Source of the DNA: Chloroflexota bacterium
GTDB taxonomy: Bacteria; Chloroflexota; Anaerolineae; Aggregatilineales; Phototrophicaceae
Assembly (NCBI GenBank): GCA_028875245.1
Contig: JAPPEU010000061.1
Coordinates: 62,001-126,000, forward strand
Length of the DNA stretch: 64,000 nt
Direction of reading: 5' to 3'
The notes beneath the pieces are model-generated. The model did not search any database. It was not told the DNA's origin and worked only from the letters and a program-made list of their open reading frames with translations. The first letter of the stretch is position 1. Each line of letters opens with the position of its first letter. The position numbers were made by a program, and so were the translations under genes. Shown piece after piece: positions 42,540 through 52,168 of the stretch.

Positions 42540-43016
42540 TTATCCGTCCGGCTCGCCGCCGAAGGCGTCGAATAATTCATCGACTTCTTCCGGGGACACG
42601 CTGGGATGAATCTCTTCGCCGCGAGTCTCCTCCAGCGCGCCGCGCCGGTTTAGAAGCTGCGCGAAGTGAACCGAGGTCATCTGCTTCATCCGACGGCTGC
42701 GGGCATGATTCAGCACTTCACGATCGGAAGAGACAAGGGTCCAATTGGGCGCGTCTTTAATGGCGCCGATGCGCCGCTTGATCAAGTCGTCGGCGCTGCT
42801 GTGCTGAGCGGCGGCAAAGACGACCGTCACGCCCCGGGTCGACATGCTTGAACTGCCGCCGGGAAGACCATGATCAAATATCACCGTGCATTTCTTACGC
42901 GTTCTGGCGGCGAAGCCCTTCAATTTGTTGACCAACCGGGCTTCATCGTTCGGATCATCGAGGCTGATATCCGGCAAGTGAGCGATGAGATTGTGTCCGT
43001 CGATCAAATAGGGCAT
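42540..43016 (-). CDS. NYN/YacP-like PIN-fold RNase
   Basis: 158 residues from ATG 43016. MPYLIDGHNLIAHLP is the typical opening, with the first acidic metal ligand. CTVIFDHGLPGG, SADDLIKRRIGAIKDAPNWTLVSSDREVLNHARS carry the rest of the PIN-like acidic site. The family includes YacP/Rae1, which cleaves mRNA at the ribosome. The start lies inside the kinase-like gene by 44 bases at its 3' side. Confidence 0.78.
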   Translation of the reverse strand: MPYLIDGHNLIAHLPDISLDDPNDEARLVNKLKGFAARTRKKCTVIFDHGLPGGSSSMSTRGVTVVFAAAQHSSADDLIKRRIGAIKDAPNWTLVSSDREVLNHARSRRMKQMTSVHFAQLLNRRGALEETRGEEIHPSVSPEEVDELFDAFGGEPDG

Positions 43017-43059
43017 GGGCAAACCAGGAGCAAACCGCTCAGTCGCGCGGGAGCCATCA

Positions 43060-44340
43060 TCATGCGACCGCCGCCGCATAGACAGGCAGCCCCATCGTGA
43101 AAATGCTGCCGACATTCAGCCGACTCTGCACATCCAAAAAGCCGCCATGGGCCTGACAGATCGCCCGCGCTACATACAAGCCCTGCCCCAAGCCGGGCGG
43201 TCTGGCGTCGGCAGCGCTCGCGCCCCCGCGGTAAAAGCGCTCGAAAATATGCGGCAGGTCCTCCCCGCTGATGCCGACGCCGTTGTCGCTGACGCTGATG
43301 AGGGCGTAGGTCTTGGCGTCTCGCAGCTCGGCGCGCGCCGCCACCGCGACATAACCGCCATCGCTGTTGTAGCTGGCGCCGTTGCGTATCAAGTGCCCCA
43401 AAGCCCACTGCAAACGACTGTCATCGCCGCGGATTTGAACGCCGCTCAGTCCGCGCGTCATCACCAGCAGATCAATGCCGCGGCTTTTGACTTCGGCATC
43501 GATGCCGTTGACAACCGACCAAATTGCGCTTTCGACTATGACCGGCTCGCGCCTGACATCATAGACGCCGGCGCTCAGTTGCGAAATATCCACCAATTCC
43601 AAAGCCAGCTGATCGAGGACATCGACATTGCGCAGCAGTTTGTCCAGCAGCCTCTGGTTGATATCGGCATCTTCCGGCTGAGCGCTCAACAATTCGCCCG
43701 CCAGTTTGATGACGCCGACCGGCCGTTCCATGTCGCGCGCGATATGCGTCACGAAGCCGTTTTTCAGTCGTTCCGCCAAGGCATCATGCGTCACATCGCG
43801 CAGAATGATGACGGTGCCGATGCGTCGCTTGCCCTCGTCGCCGATGGCGATCAATTGCGCGCGCACAAATCGATTGTTCAGCGGCAGCTCAGCCGATTCG
43901 CCCAGGGGCGTTAATTCGGCGGCCGTATCGCCCACATCGCGATACTGCTCAAACATGGCGCCTAGCGCGCTATCCCAGAAGGCGCGCTTCCCGCCGAGCA
44001 TCTCTTGGGCCGCCTGGTTCATCATCGTTACTTTGCCGTTGATGTCCTGCACGACGATGCCGTCTTCGAGGCTGCTCAAGACCTGCGTGAGCCGTTCCAG
44101 CTCGCCCCCGCGCTGCCGTCCCTCAGTTTCCAGCGCTTCCACGCGGCGCCGCAGGGTGGCGCTTTCGGCGATCTGGCGCTGCGAAATCTGGCGCTGGCGC
44201 TGCAATTCAAATTCAAGCTGCCGCCGCCGGCTCAGCCCGCGATACAGACGGCGAAAGAGTGATTCGCTCGCCTGGCCGAAGCGGTGAACATCCCCCAAAT
44301 CGGCATTTACTTCGCCATGTGACTCTCGCGGAATGTTCAT
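43060..44340 (-). CDS. Sensor histidine-kinase-like protein lacking the H-box histidine
   Basis: 426 residues, soluble. Residues 30-85 are a coiled coil (QLEFELQRQRQISQRQIAES). A PAS domain follows (SSLEDGIVVQDINGKVTMMNQAAQEMLG). The H-box region reads KNGFVTHIARDMERPVGVIK; the residue where SHELRTP has His is Arg202. The catalytic domain is intact: LGHLIRNGASYN (N box), SVSDNGVGISGEDLPHIFERFYRG (G1/F), GLGQGLYVARAI (G2). It may bind ATP yet not autophosphorylate at the usual site, although His199 is three residues away. No response regulator is adjacent. Confidence 0.87.
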   Translation of the reverse strand: MNIPRESHGEVNADLGDVHRFGQASESLFRRLYRGLSRRRQLEFELQRQRQISQRQIAESATLRRRVEALETEGRQRGGELERLTQVLSSLEDGIVVQDINGKVTMMNQAAQEMLGGKRAFWDSALGAMFEQYRDVGDTAAELTPLGESAELPLNNRFVRAQLIAIGDEGKRRIGTVIILRDVTHDALAERLKNGFVTHIARDMERPVGVIKLAGELLSAQPEDADINQRLLDKLLRNVDVLDQLALELVDISQLSAGVYDVRREPVIVESAIWSVVNGIDAEVKSRGIDLLVMTRGLSGVQIRGDDSRLQWALGHLIRNGASYNSDGGYVAVAARAELRDAKTYALISVSDNGVGISGEDLPHIFERFYRGGASAADARPPGLGQGLYVARAICQAHGGFLDVQSRLNVGSIFTMGLPVYAAAVA

Positions 44341-44511
44341 GGCTATCCTAGCAGCGCCTCACAGTGCCGGGCGCGGCACTGTGAATCTCAAACGAAAGCG
44401 ACAGTCATTGCCGCTCTATCGCTTGATTATAGTCAAAGTCCGGCAGGCCCGCGTCCTTGCTGCGGCGCAGATTGCAAGCCGCCAACTATCGGCTATCATC
44501 GTAGATGACGG

Positions 44512-45279
44512 ATGACAGACCCGACGAGGTCAACCCCGGCGATGCAAAATGTGGCACCGACACGCCGCTTGAACAGACGCTCGCGCGACTTTTTGCTCGC
44601 GGCCGCGCTGGTCTTCCTGCTGGGCGCGGCGCTGACCGTGGCCGGTATCGTCTTGCACATTTTCAGCCTCGTCGTCCCCTCCAATAATGGCTACGAAGCC
44701 TACGATCTGACGCGGAAAGCGCTGTTGTCGGTCGGCATTGGCATCGCCTTCGTCTCGCTGCTGATGGCGCTAAGAGCGGTCTCCTGGAAAACGGACAACG
44801 CGCTGGCCTGGCAGCTTGGCGAGCTTCTTGCCGAACAACTCGATCGTCAGTTCGTCTTGATCCGCAACATCAGCAAGGGCTCGCTCGGCGCCATCGACGC
44901 GGCCCTCGTGAGCAAACATGGCGTCTTGGTGCTGCGGATCACCCAACGCAAAGGTGAATACTTCAACGAAGGAGGGGAATGGCTGCGGCGCTCGCGAAAT
45001 GGGCATTGGCGTCCCCTGCGCTGGAACCCGACGCGCGCTGTCGTCAAGGACGCCTTAAAGCTCAAGGACTTCCTCAAAGATTGGGAGCTGACCGCCGTGC
45101 CGGTTTACGCCGTGGTCGTCTTCCTGCGCGACAAACCGGCGGCCCAGTTCACAGCGCGGGAGCCGGCCGTGCCTGTCGTTCACGCCAGCGGGCTGATCGA
45201 CGATCTGCAAGACAGCTATTTCGCCCGAGCGCGGCTCGACGCCGATTCCGTACAGCAAGTCCTGAACTTGCTATATTAA
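44512..45279 (+). CDS. NERD-domain membrane protein
   Basis: 255 residues. Two membrane helices lie near residues 27-48 (FLLAAALVFLLGAALTVAGIVL) and 70-86 (LLSVGIGIAFVSLLMAL). The C-terminal 160 residues resemble a NERD (nuclease-related) domain: FVLIRNIS, then AALVSKHGVLVLRITQRKGEYF, then NPTRAVVKDALKLKDFLKDW, then VPVYAVVVFLRDK. The usual catalytic-type acidic and Lys residues are only partly visible. It sits 41 bases upstream of addB on the same strand. Confidence 0.7.
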   Translation: MTDPTRSTPAMQNVAPTRRLNRRSRDFLLAAALVFLLGAALTVAGIVLHIFSLVVPSNNGYEAYDLTRKALLSVGIGIAFVSLLMALRAVSWKTDNALAWQLGELLAEQLDRQFVLIRNISKGSLGAIDAALVSKHGVLVLRITQRKGEYFNEGGEWLRRSRNGHWRPLRWNPTRAVVKDALKLKDFLKDWELTAVPVYAVVVFLRDKPAAQFTAREPAVPVVHASGLIDDLQDSYFARARLDADSVQQVLNLLY

Positions 45280-45309
45280 TGGGCGACTCACCGAGTTGTC
45301 CCTACAAGG
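45279..45309. repeat. REP-like half-unit preceding addB
   Basis: GGGCGACTCACCGAGTTGTCCCTACA (45281-45306) is a diverged unit that starts at the very end of the NERD stop codon. The next bases, AGGGGGAG, appear to serve as the addB ribosome site. Confidence 0.65.
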
Positions 45310-45320
45310 GGGAGATTGGC

Positions 45321-48300
45321 GTGGCGAACATCCTGCATCTCGCGCCCATCGGCAGCGGCAAGACCAGGCGAGTTCTATCGCTTCTGCGTGAGTTGAGCGA
45401 AACCAGGCGAGCAATGCCGCCGACGGTTTGGGTGCTGCTGGCGACGCGGCGGCAGGAGCTCAGTTTACGGCAGCGGCTGATCGAGGGCGCGGGCGCCGCT
45501 TCGGCCTATTTCAATATCGAATTCTTCAACTTCTACAGCCTCAACGCCCGCCTGCTCAAAATCGCGGGAAAGCCCGTCCGGCGGCTCAACAACGTGGCGC
45601 GCCAGGCCCTGCTGCGCCGCTTGCTCGCGGAGATGCTGGCGGATGATCAACTCGATTATTTCCATCGCATCGCTGACAAGCGGGGCTTCGCGGCGGTTCT
45701 GGCCGAGCTCATCGACGAACTCAAGCAAGCGAGCGTTGATGTCGACGAATTCGCCGCCGCCGCCCGGAGCGACAAAGACCGGGAAATCGCCAAAATTTAC
45801 CGCCGTTATCAAGACATGCTCAGGCGAAGCGATCTGGCCGATGTAGAGGGGGAAGGCTGGCTGGCGCTGGCGACCTTGCGCGCCCGGCCCGATATCGCAG
45901 CCCATGTCGATCGGCTGCTGGTCGATGGCTACGATCAGTTCACGCTCGTACAAGCGCAGTTGCTCGCGGCGCTGTCCCGGTCGATACAAGGTGTCCATAT
46001 CACCTTGACGGACGATCCGGCAGCGCGCTACCAAGCCCTCCCGCATCGCAGCGCCCTCGCCCGCAAGCGCCTTCAAGCGGCCTTCGCCGATGCCGGGCTC
46101 GCCTTGGAGCAGGAAACTATCGAACCGGCGTCCGCTGAGCGCCATCCCGACCTCGAAAACCTCAGCAAGAACATATTCCGCGGGGCGCCGGCGGCGAGCC
46201 AGAGCGATGCCATTCACCTGATGGCCATGCCGAACCCGGCCGAAGAAGTCAAGAGCGTCCTGCGCTCCATCAAAGGCAAACTGCTGGCGGACGTTTCTCC
46301 AGACGATATGCTGGTCGCCCTGCGGGATTGGGACCGTTACGCCGCCCATTTCGAAGCGGGCGGCCGTGAATATGGCCTCCCGCTGCTGCTGCACCAGGAG
46401 CGCGCCCTGGATACCAGTCCCGTGATCGCCGCGCTGATCGACCTGCTGCGGCTGCCGCCACATTTCCGCCGCCGCGAGCTGCTGGATGTCCTGCATTCGC
46501 CGTACATTGACACCGGCCTGAGCGAGCAAGAAATTGACCTGCTTGAGCGGCTCAGCCTGAAACGGCGACTCCTCGGCGGCCCCTTGTCGGCTTGGCTGGA
46601 CCTGATAAACAGCGCCGGCCAAGCCATCATCCACGAGGGCGACGACCCCCAGCCCACCGTGTTGACACCGGCGCAGGCGGACGAACTGCGGACCCGATTG
46701 TCCGCCTTTTTTCATGGCATTACCCCGCCCGATCGCGCCGACGCCTCAACATACGTCTCCTGGCTGGATCAATTCCTCGGCGGCCGGCCGCCAACATACG
46801 CGGAAAGCCCAGCGTCTGAAAACACCGAAGACCGCTACGCGCTCAACATAATCAGAAATGTTTGGGATGACCGGGACGCCAATGCCAGCAACGCAAGACG
46901 CAATCTCAATGCGCTGGTCGGGCTGAAACGCATTATGGGAGAATTCCTGGCCAGCGCCGATGCCCTGCGCGCGACCTTTGGATCGACATCCGACCTGGAT
47001 TGGCGGCAATTCCTGGCCGACCTCGTCCATGCTCTGGAATCGACGGCGGCCGACCCCAATGAAACATCACGCGCCGGGCGGATTCTGGTAACAACAGCGA
47101 CGGAGGCGCGCGGCTTAATCCATCGGCACATCTACGTGCCCGGGCTGGCGGAAGGCCTTTTCCCAAGCGAAGCGGCGGAAGACCCGCTCTATCTGGATTC
47201 CGAGCGCGAAGGCCTGCAGGCCCGCGGTATTCCGCTGGCGACGCAAAGCGAGCGCGTGGACGACCAGGGCCTGTTCTACGAGCTGATCAGCCTGCCGCAA
47301 GAATCGCTGACACTGTCTCGCCCGACATTGAAAGCGGGCAAAACCTGGCTGGAAAGTCATCTGTGGCGGGCGGTCAAGGCTGTCTTCCCCAAACAGCCGA
47401 TCACGAGCCGGCCCCTAGGCGCGGTCATCCAGCCGCCGGAAGCCGCCAGCGGCGCCGAACTGCTGCTGGCTGTCGCCGATCAACTGAACGGCAGCGACCC
47501 GCAGGAAGCGACATCCGCCTTGCGAATGCACTCCTGGATTCTGCTTCAGGAAAATTATGCCAAGGCCTGGCAGCGCATCGTGGACGGCCGCCGTATCGAG
47601 CGGGGCCGCCTGTCCTTTTCGCCGCATGACGAGTACAGTGGCATCCTGACTCGTCCAGCCCTGCTGGCGGCGGCCGCAGGCGAGTTGGGGAGTGAGCGCG
47701 TCTGGAGCGCATCGCAGCTGAAAGATTATGGGCTTTGCGGCTTTCGTTTTTTCGCCAGGCGGCTGTTAAACCTGGAAGCGGCGAGCGAGCCGGAAGCCGG
47801 CATCGACGCCTTACAATTCGGCCAACTCAGCCACGCCATCCTGGAAGCGACCTACCGTCGGATAAGAACGAATCAGCTCGAGATTCATGAGAACAATCTC
47901 GACAAGGCGCTGGCTATTTTCCATGAGCAGGCGGAAGCGCTTTTACAAGACGCGCCGGCGGAGTTCGGCTTCCGCGCGAGCGCAACCTGGAAGGAAGAAG
48001 CCGAGCTGCTGCGCAAGCGACTGGCCGCCCTGGTGGAACTGGATTTCTCGCCCAAGAGTCCGCTGAGGCGCTTCGGCCACGCCCGTCAAGTGCGGATGCT
48101 GGAGCATCGCTTCGACGACGCCTGGATCGAGATGCCGGGCGATATGCCGCCGATCCGCGTATCCGGCGTCATCGATCGCGTCGACTGGGCTGATGACGAG
48201 CTGGTCCTGGTCGATTACAAGACCGGCAGCGGCGCAATCAGCCGGCGTCAAATGGAGCTCGGTCGCGACTTTCAGATGGCGGTCTACGCGCTGGCGCTGG

Positions 48301-48581
48301 ATTGGGCAAACCCGGGCGGATCCAGGCTGAGCGGCGGCTTATTCTGGCGCTTGCGCAATCTCAAACCCAGCGGCGTCTATTCCGCTGACAACGATGAGGA
48401 CCAGGCCGCCCTCGAAATGGCGCGCCAGCACATCGCCTTCAACCTGCGGCAGGGCCGGCGCGGGCGCTTCCCCGTTGACGCGAGCCAACTTGAAGGCGGC
48501 AAATGCGCCAGCTACTGTGAATATTCTCATTTCTGCCGCCTGCGCGTCACCAACCGGCACAAGCCAATCCCGCAATCATGA
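45321..48581 (+). CDS. addB: ATP-dependent nuclease subunit AddB
   Basis: 1086 residues from GTG 45321, with GGGGGAG eight bases upstream; ATG 45279 would begin inside the repeat. ILHLAPIGSGKTRRVL carries a P-loop. Inactivated helicase-like domains follow. The C-terminus has the AddB nuclease: WSASQLKDYGLCGFRFF, QFGQLSHAILEATYRR, then ELVLVDYKTGSG with the catalytic Asp and Lys, and CASYCEYSHFC. Those cysteines plus CGFRFF would hold a 4Fe-4S cluster. With AddA it resects double-strand breaks and loads RecA. Stop overlaps an upstream ATG of addA. Confidence 0.9.
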   Translation: MANILHLAPIGSGKTRRVLSLLRELSETRRAMPPTVWVLLATRRQELSLRQRLIEGAGAASAYFNIEFFNFYSLNARLLKIAGKPVRRLNNVARQALLRRLLAEMLADDQLDYFHRIADKRGFAAVLAELIDELKQASVDVDEFAAAARSDKDREIAKIYRRYQDMLRRSDLADVEGEGWLALATLRARPDIAAHVDRLLVDGYDQFTLVQAQLLAALSRSIQGVHITLTDDPAARYQALPHRSALARKRLQAAFADAGLALEQETIEPASAERHPDLENLSKNIFRGAPAASQSDAIHLMAMPNPAEEVKSVLRSIKGKLLADVSPDDMLVALRDWDRYAAHFEAGGREYGLPLLLHQERALDTSPVIAALIDLLRLPPHFRRRELLDVLHSPYIDTGLSEQEIDLLERLSLKRRLLGGPLSAWLDLINSAGQAIIHEGDDPQPTVLTPAQADELRTRLSAFFHGITPPDRADASTYVSWLDQFLGGRPPTYAESPASENTEDRYALNIIRNVWDDRDANASNARRNLNALVGLKRIMGEFLASADALRATFGSTSDLDWRQFLADLVHALESTAADPNETSRAGRILVTTATEARGLIHRHIYVPGLAEGLFPSEAAEDPLYLDSEREGLQARGIPLATQSERVDDQGLFYELISLPQESLTLSRPTLKAGKTWLESHLWRAVKAVFPKQPITSRPLGAVIQPPEAASGAELLLAVADQLNGSDPQEATSALRMHSWILLQENYAKAWQRIVDGRRIERGRLSFSPHDEYSGILTRPALLAAAAGELGSERVWSASQLKDYGLCGFRFFARRLLNLEAASEPEAGIDALQFGQLSHAILEATYRRIRTNQLEIHENNLDKALAIFHEQAEALLQDAPAEFGFRASATWKEEAELLRKRLAALVELDFSPKSPLRRFGHARQVRMLEHRFDDAWIEMPGDMPPIRVSGVIDRVDWADDELVLVDYKTGSGAISRRQMELGRDFQMAVYALALDWANPGGSRLSGGLFWRLRNLKPSGVYSADNDEDQAALEMARQHIAFNLRQGRRGRFPVDASQLEGGKCASYCEYSHFCRLRVTNRHKPIPQS

Positions 48582-48601
48582 GGCCGGAGCGAGAACACCG
48601 C

Positions 48602-51600
48602 ATGCAATTCACCCGCGAACAACAAGACGCCATTCGCATCAACGAGGCGAATCTGATCGTGGAGGCCGGCGCCGGCACGGGCAAGACGCGCGTGCTCATC
48701 GAACGCTACCTGCAACTGCTGGACGACAACCCCGATTGGCGCATCAGTTCCCTGGTGGCCATCACCTTCACGCGCGAGGCGGCCTATGAAATGCGTCACC
48801 GGCTGCGGCAGGAGTTGGAAGCGCGCGCGCGGCATGAGGACGGCGAGCGTTGGGCGCGCCGCCTGGCTCAGCTGGATCGGGCGCGCATCGACACGATTCA
48901 CGGCCTTTGCGCGGACCTCCTGCGGGCGAACGCGGCTCAAGCGGGCGTCGATCCAAAGTTTGAGGTGATGGATGAAAACGAAGCCGCCATCCTGCTAGAC
49001 GACACGGTGGACGATGTGCTGGCGGCGGTCGAAGCGCCCGTTTCGCGTCTGTTCGCCCACTATGATGCCTTCATGATTGAGAATGCGCTCAAGCAGCCAA
49101 GCCTGATCAATGCGGGATATGAGCCACCGCCCGCTGATGCGGAGGCGCTTTTCCAGCGCTGGGAAAGTCATTGGTCCGAAGACGTCGTCCATGAGCGGCG
49201 AAAATTGCTCAGTTGCGCTGAATTGGCGGCGCTCGCCCCGGCAGGACCGGCGTCGGACGAAGACAAGCTGGCGGCGCTTATCGCGCAGTATCGGGGTTAT
49301 CTGGATCGCATCGAGAGCTCCGACGACGCCCGCGATATCGTCCAGCTGATGGAGGAATGTTACGGCAGGGGCGCGGTCGGCAACAAGGGCTCGGCAAAAG
49401 CATGGGGCGGCAACGACGCAAAGCGTGAAGCGGCGCAGTCGCTGCGCAGCCTAAGAGCGCGGATAAAAGACGCGCTTGATTCAGTTGGCGCCCCGCCCGG
49501 CGAACTCGATCGGGCGACCGCGGAAGTCTTGCCCCTTTGGCATCAGCTCCTGCAGCGTGTGAAGATGACCTATCGCGAAAGAAAAGAGGAGCGCGCCCAA
49601 CTGGATTTCGATGATCTCGAGCGCTTGACGGCGCAATTGCTCCAAGACCCTGTGGTCCGGAATCGATACCGCGGCGCCGAGTTCAAACATCTGCTGGTGG
49701 ATGAATTTCAAGACACCAATGCCGCCCAATGGCAAATCATAAGCTCACTGGCGGACTTGCGGCAGGGCGGCTTGCTCTTTCTCGTCGGCGATCCCAAGCA
49801 GAGCATCTACCAATTCCGCGGCGCCGATGTCAGCGTTTTCAATCGCGTTCGCGCGGAGCTTGACCAACTCGAAAGCGGCCGCGTCCTCCCCCTGTCAAGA
49901 TCTTTCCGCGCGCATCGTCCGCTAATCGACCAGTTCAATGCGCTCTTCGGGCAGATTCTGCAGCAGGACGCGGACAGCCCGGTCGCGGATTTTGAAGTCC
50001 CGTTGGGCAAAGCGATGACCGCCGCCCGCGCAAAGCCGCCCGCCCTGCCCGCCATCGAAATCCAACTGCTCGTTCCACCTGAGCAGGACGAATCGGCCGA
50101 GCGCGATACAGAGCGCCCGCGCCGCCGTGAAGATTCCACTGCCGACGACATGCGCCGCTGGGAAGCCGATGAGATCGCGCAGCACATCAAGCGCATGGTC
50201 GCCGACGGGCGCCCGGTGTTTGACCGAGAAAGCAGCTCGACCCGCGCCATGGAATATCGCGATGTCGCTGTCCTCTTTCAATCGACGACCAAGCTGACGC
50301 TCTATGAAGACGCCTTCAAGACGCATGAGATTCCCTACCTGACGGTCGCCGGCCGCGGCTACTATGACCGGCAGGAAGTCTGGGATATGCTCGATCTGCT
50401 GCGCTTTCTGCACAATCCCGCCGACAACCTGGCCCTGGCGACAGTGCTGCGCTCGCCCATTTTCGCCTTCAGTGATGACCTGCTCTACGCCCTCTGCCTG
50501 GATGCAGCCGAAGATGCCCCGCTGCAGCTTTGGCCCGCCTTGACGACGGCGACCGACAAGTCGATGCCAGCCGTGGGCGGCGCGGATCTGCCGCTAATCC
50601 GCCATGCCGTGGAAACGCTAATGGACCTGCGCCGCGCGGCCGGCCGGGTGACGATCTCAGAATTGCTGCGGCTCGCCCTGGCCAAAACCAATTATCTGGC
50701 CATCCTGACCGGCTTGCCCGATGGCGCCCGCCGCCGCGGCAATGTCGAGAAATTGCTGGAACTGGCGGAAGAGAGCGGCAAGATCACCCTGGGCAAGTTC
50801 TCACGCTATCTGGTGGAATTGTCCGCGCGCGAAGCACGGGAAGGCGAAGCCGCGCTGGAGCCCGGCAACGCCGTTCGCTTGATGACCGCGCACGCCAGCA
50901 AGGGTCTCGAATTCCCGCTTGTCATCCTGGCCGACGCCGCCTGGGCGCGTGGGGTTCAAGGCGCGCCGACGCTGATCGCCGATCCGGGGGCTGGGCTGAG
51001 TTGTCGCGTATTCCGCGAGGAAACGCATCAATACGAAAGTGGCTATGCCCACCGCAGCAACCTGAAGCTGCGGACGCTCAAGGAAGAGGCGGAGCGCAAG
51101 CGCTTGCTCTATGTGGCGGCGACGCGGGCGCGTGATTATCTCTTCATCAGCGGCAGGGTGAACCAACGCGGCGGGGGCGATTGGACGGCGCGCGGCTGGC
51201 TGAAACTGCTCTTGCCCGCGCTAGGGCTCGACGATCCGCCAACTGAGTCCTGTACTTTGCATGCATTCGCGGGCGGACAGATACGCGTTCTGATGCCGCC
51301 GGCGCCAGCCGCGCGCTTTGGCCAGCCTGCGGTCAGCGCCAACAAGCGCCTCTGGGACCTGGACTTCAACGGTGGCCGATTCCCGCCGCTTGCGCCGCCC
51401 TTGATGAAGACGCTGCCGCCTTACACCGCCGCCCTTCCCCGTCATATCAGCGCCACGCAGCTCGAGGATTTTGGCGCCTTTCAACGCGGCAGGGATTCCG
51501 AGCGCGCCAAGGACCTTCGCCGACAGTTTCGCAACAGCGTCTTGAACAAAATGCCGGAAGTCGACGGCCTCATGCTTGCGCCTGACCGCCCGACGCCGCG

Positions 51601-52168
51601 ATTGTTCGGGCAAATCGCGCATGAGGTTCTGCGTTATGCGGATTTCTCGGCGGAGTTCGCCCCCAGCGAAGACATGATCCGGGCAATCGCTTGGGAAAAG
51701 GGAATCACGAATCCCGCAACAACGCGCCAGGTAAGTCGCGAATTACACGGCATGCTGCAGGATTACCGCGCCAGCGTCGTCTGCAAATGGATCAACGCCG
51801 CGCGCGCCGCCGCCCGTCCGCTTTATACTGAACTCCCTTTCATCTACCGCAGGAATGAGCGCGTAATCCACGGCGTCATCGATGTCTTGCTGCAGCAAGA
51901 GGACGGCGCCTGGGTTATCATCGATTATAAGACCAGCGCCGTTCATGATGGCGATTATGCCAGGCACGCCAGGCGTTTCCGGCTGCAATTAGGTATCTAC
52001 GCGGCGGCCCTGCAAGAGCAATTCGCTCTCGCGCGCTTTCCGCTGACGGTCATCCATTATCTTCGTGGCAATGAAACGGTGACGCTGTTAAGCGGCGACT
52101 GTCTGCAAGCCTTGGACCAACTGGAATTGACGATTGACGAGTTGATGGCGCCCGATGATCAAACTTAG
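48602..52168 (+). CDS. addA: ATP-dependent helicase/nuclease subunit AddA
   Basis: 1188 residues of UvrD-type helicase with a C-terminal nuclease. FTREQQDAI is the Q motif, VEAGAGTGKTRVL Walker A, VAITFTREAAYEMRHRL motif Ia, LDFDDLERLTAQLL and LLVDEFQDTNAAQW motif II, LVGDPKQSIYQFRGADV motif III, RLMTAHASKGLEFPLVIL motif V and RKRLLYVAATRARDYLF motif VI. WVIIDYKTSAV near residue 1107 is the nuclease motif. ATG 48602 fits the family; ATG 48578 overlaps the addB stop and is possible. Confidence 0.93.
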   Translation: MQFTREQQDAIRINEANLIVEAGAGTGKTRVLIERYLQLLDDNPDWRISSLVAITFTREAAYEMRHRLRQELEARARHEDGERWARRLAQLDRARIDTIHGLCADLLRANAAQAGVDPKFEVMDENEAAILLDDTVDDVLAAVEAPVSRLFAHYDAFMIENALKQPSLINAGYEPPPADAEALFQRWESHWSEDVVHERRKLLSCAELAALAPAGPASDEDKLAALIAQYRGYLDRIESSDDARDIVQLMEECYGRGAVGNKGSAKAWGGNDAKREAAQSLRSLRARIKDALDSVGAPPGELDRATAEVLPLWHQLLQRVKMTYRERKEERAQLDFDDLERLTAQLLQDPVVRNRYRGAEFKHLLVDEFQDTNAAQWQIISSLADLRQGGLLFLVGDPKQSIYQFRGADVSVFNRVRAELDQLESGRVLPLSRSFRAHRPLIDQFNALFGQILQQDADSPVADFEVPLGKAMTAARAKPPALPAIEIQLLVPPEQDESAERDTERPRRREDSTADDMRRWEADEIAQHIKRMVADGRPVFDRESSSTRAMEYRDVAVLFQSTTKLTLYEDAFKTHEIPYLTVAGRGYYDRQEVWDMLDLLRFLHNPADNLALATVLRSPIFAFSDDLLYALCLDAAEDAPLQLWPALTTATDKSMPAVGGADLPLIRHAVETLMDLRRAAGRVTISELLRLALAKTNYLAILTGLPDGARRRGNVEKLLELAEESGKITLGKFSRYLVELSAREAREGEAALEPGNAVRLMTAHASKGLEFPLVILADAAWARGVQGAPTLIADPGAGLSCRVFREETHQYESGYAHRSNLKLRTLKEEAERKRLLYVAATRARDYLFISGRVNQRGGGDWTARGWLKLLLPALGLDDPPTESCTLHAFAGGQIRVLMPPAPAARFGQPAVSANKRLWDLDFNGGRFPPLAPPLMKTLPPYTAALPRHISATQLEDFGAFQRGRDSERAKDLRRQFRNSVLNKMPEVDGLMLAPDRPTPRLFGQIAHEVLRYADFSAEFAPSEDMIRAIAWEKGITNPATTRQVSRELHGMLQDYRASVVCKWINAARAAARPLYTELPFIYRRNERVIHGVIDVLLQQEDGAWVIIDYKTSAVHDGDYARHARRFRLQLGIYAAALQEQFALARFPLTVIHYLRGNETVTLLSGDCLQALDQLELTIDELMAPDDQT

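Noticed and set aside
44979-45320. N-terminal extension of AddB
   Set aside because: It overlaps the NERD gene in another frame and passes through a repeat. The protein-like part begins at MANILHLAPIGSGKT.
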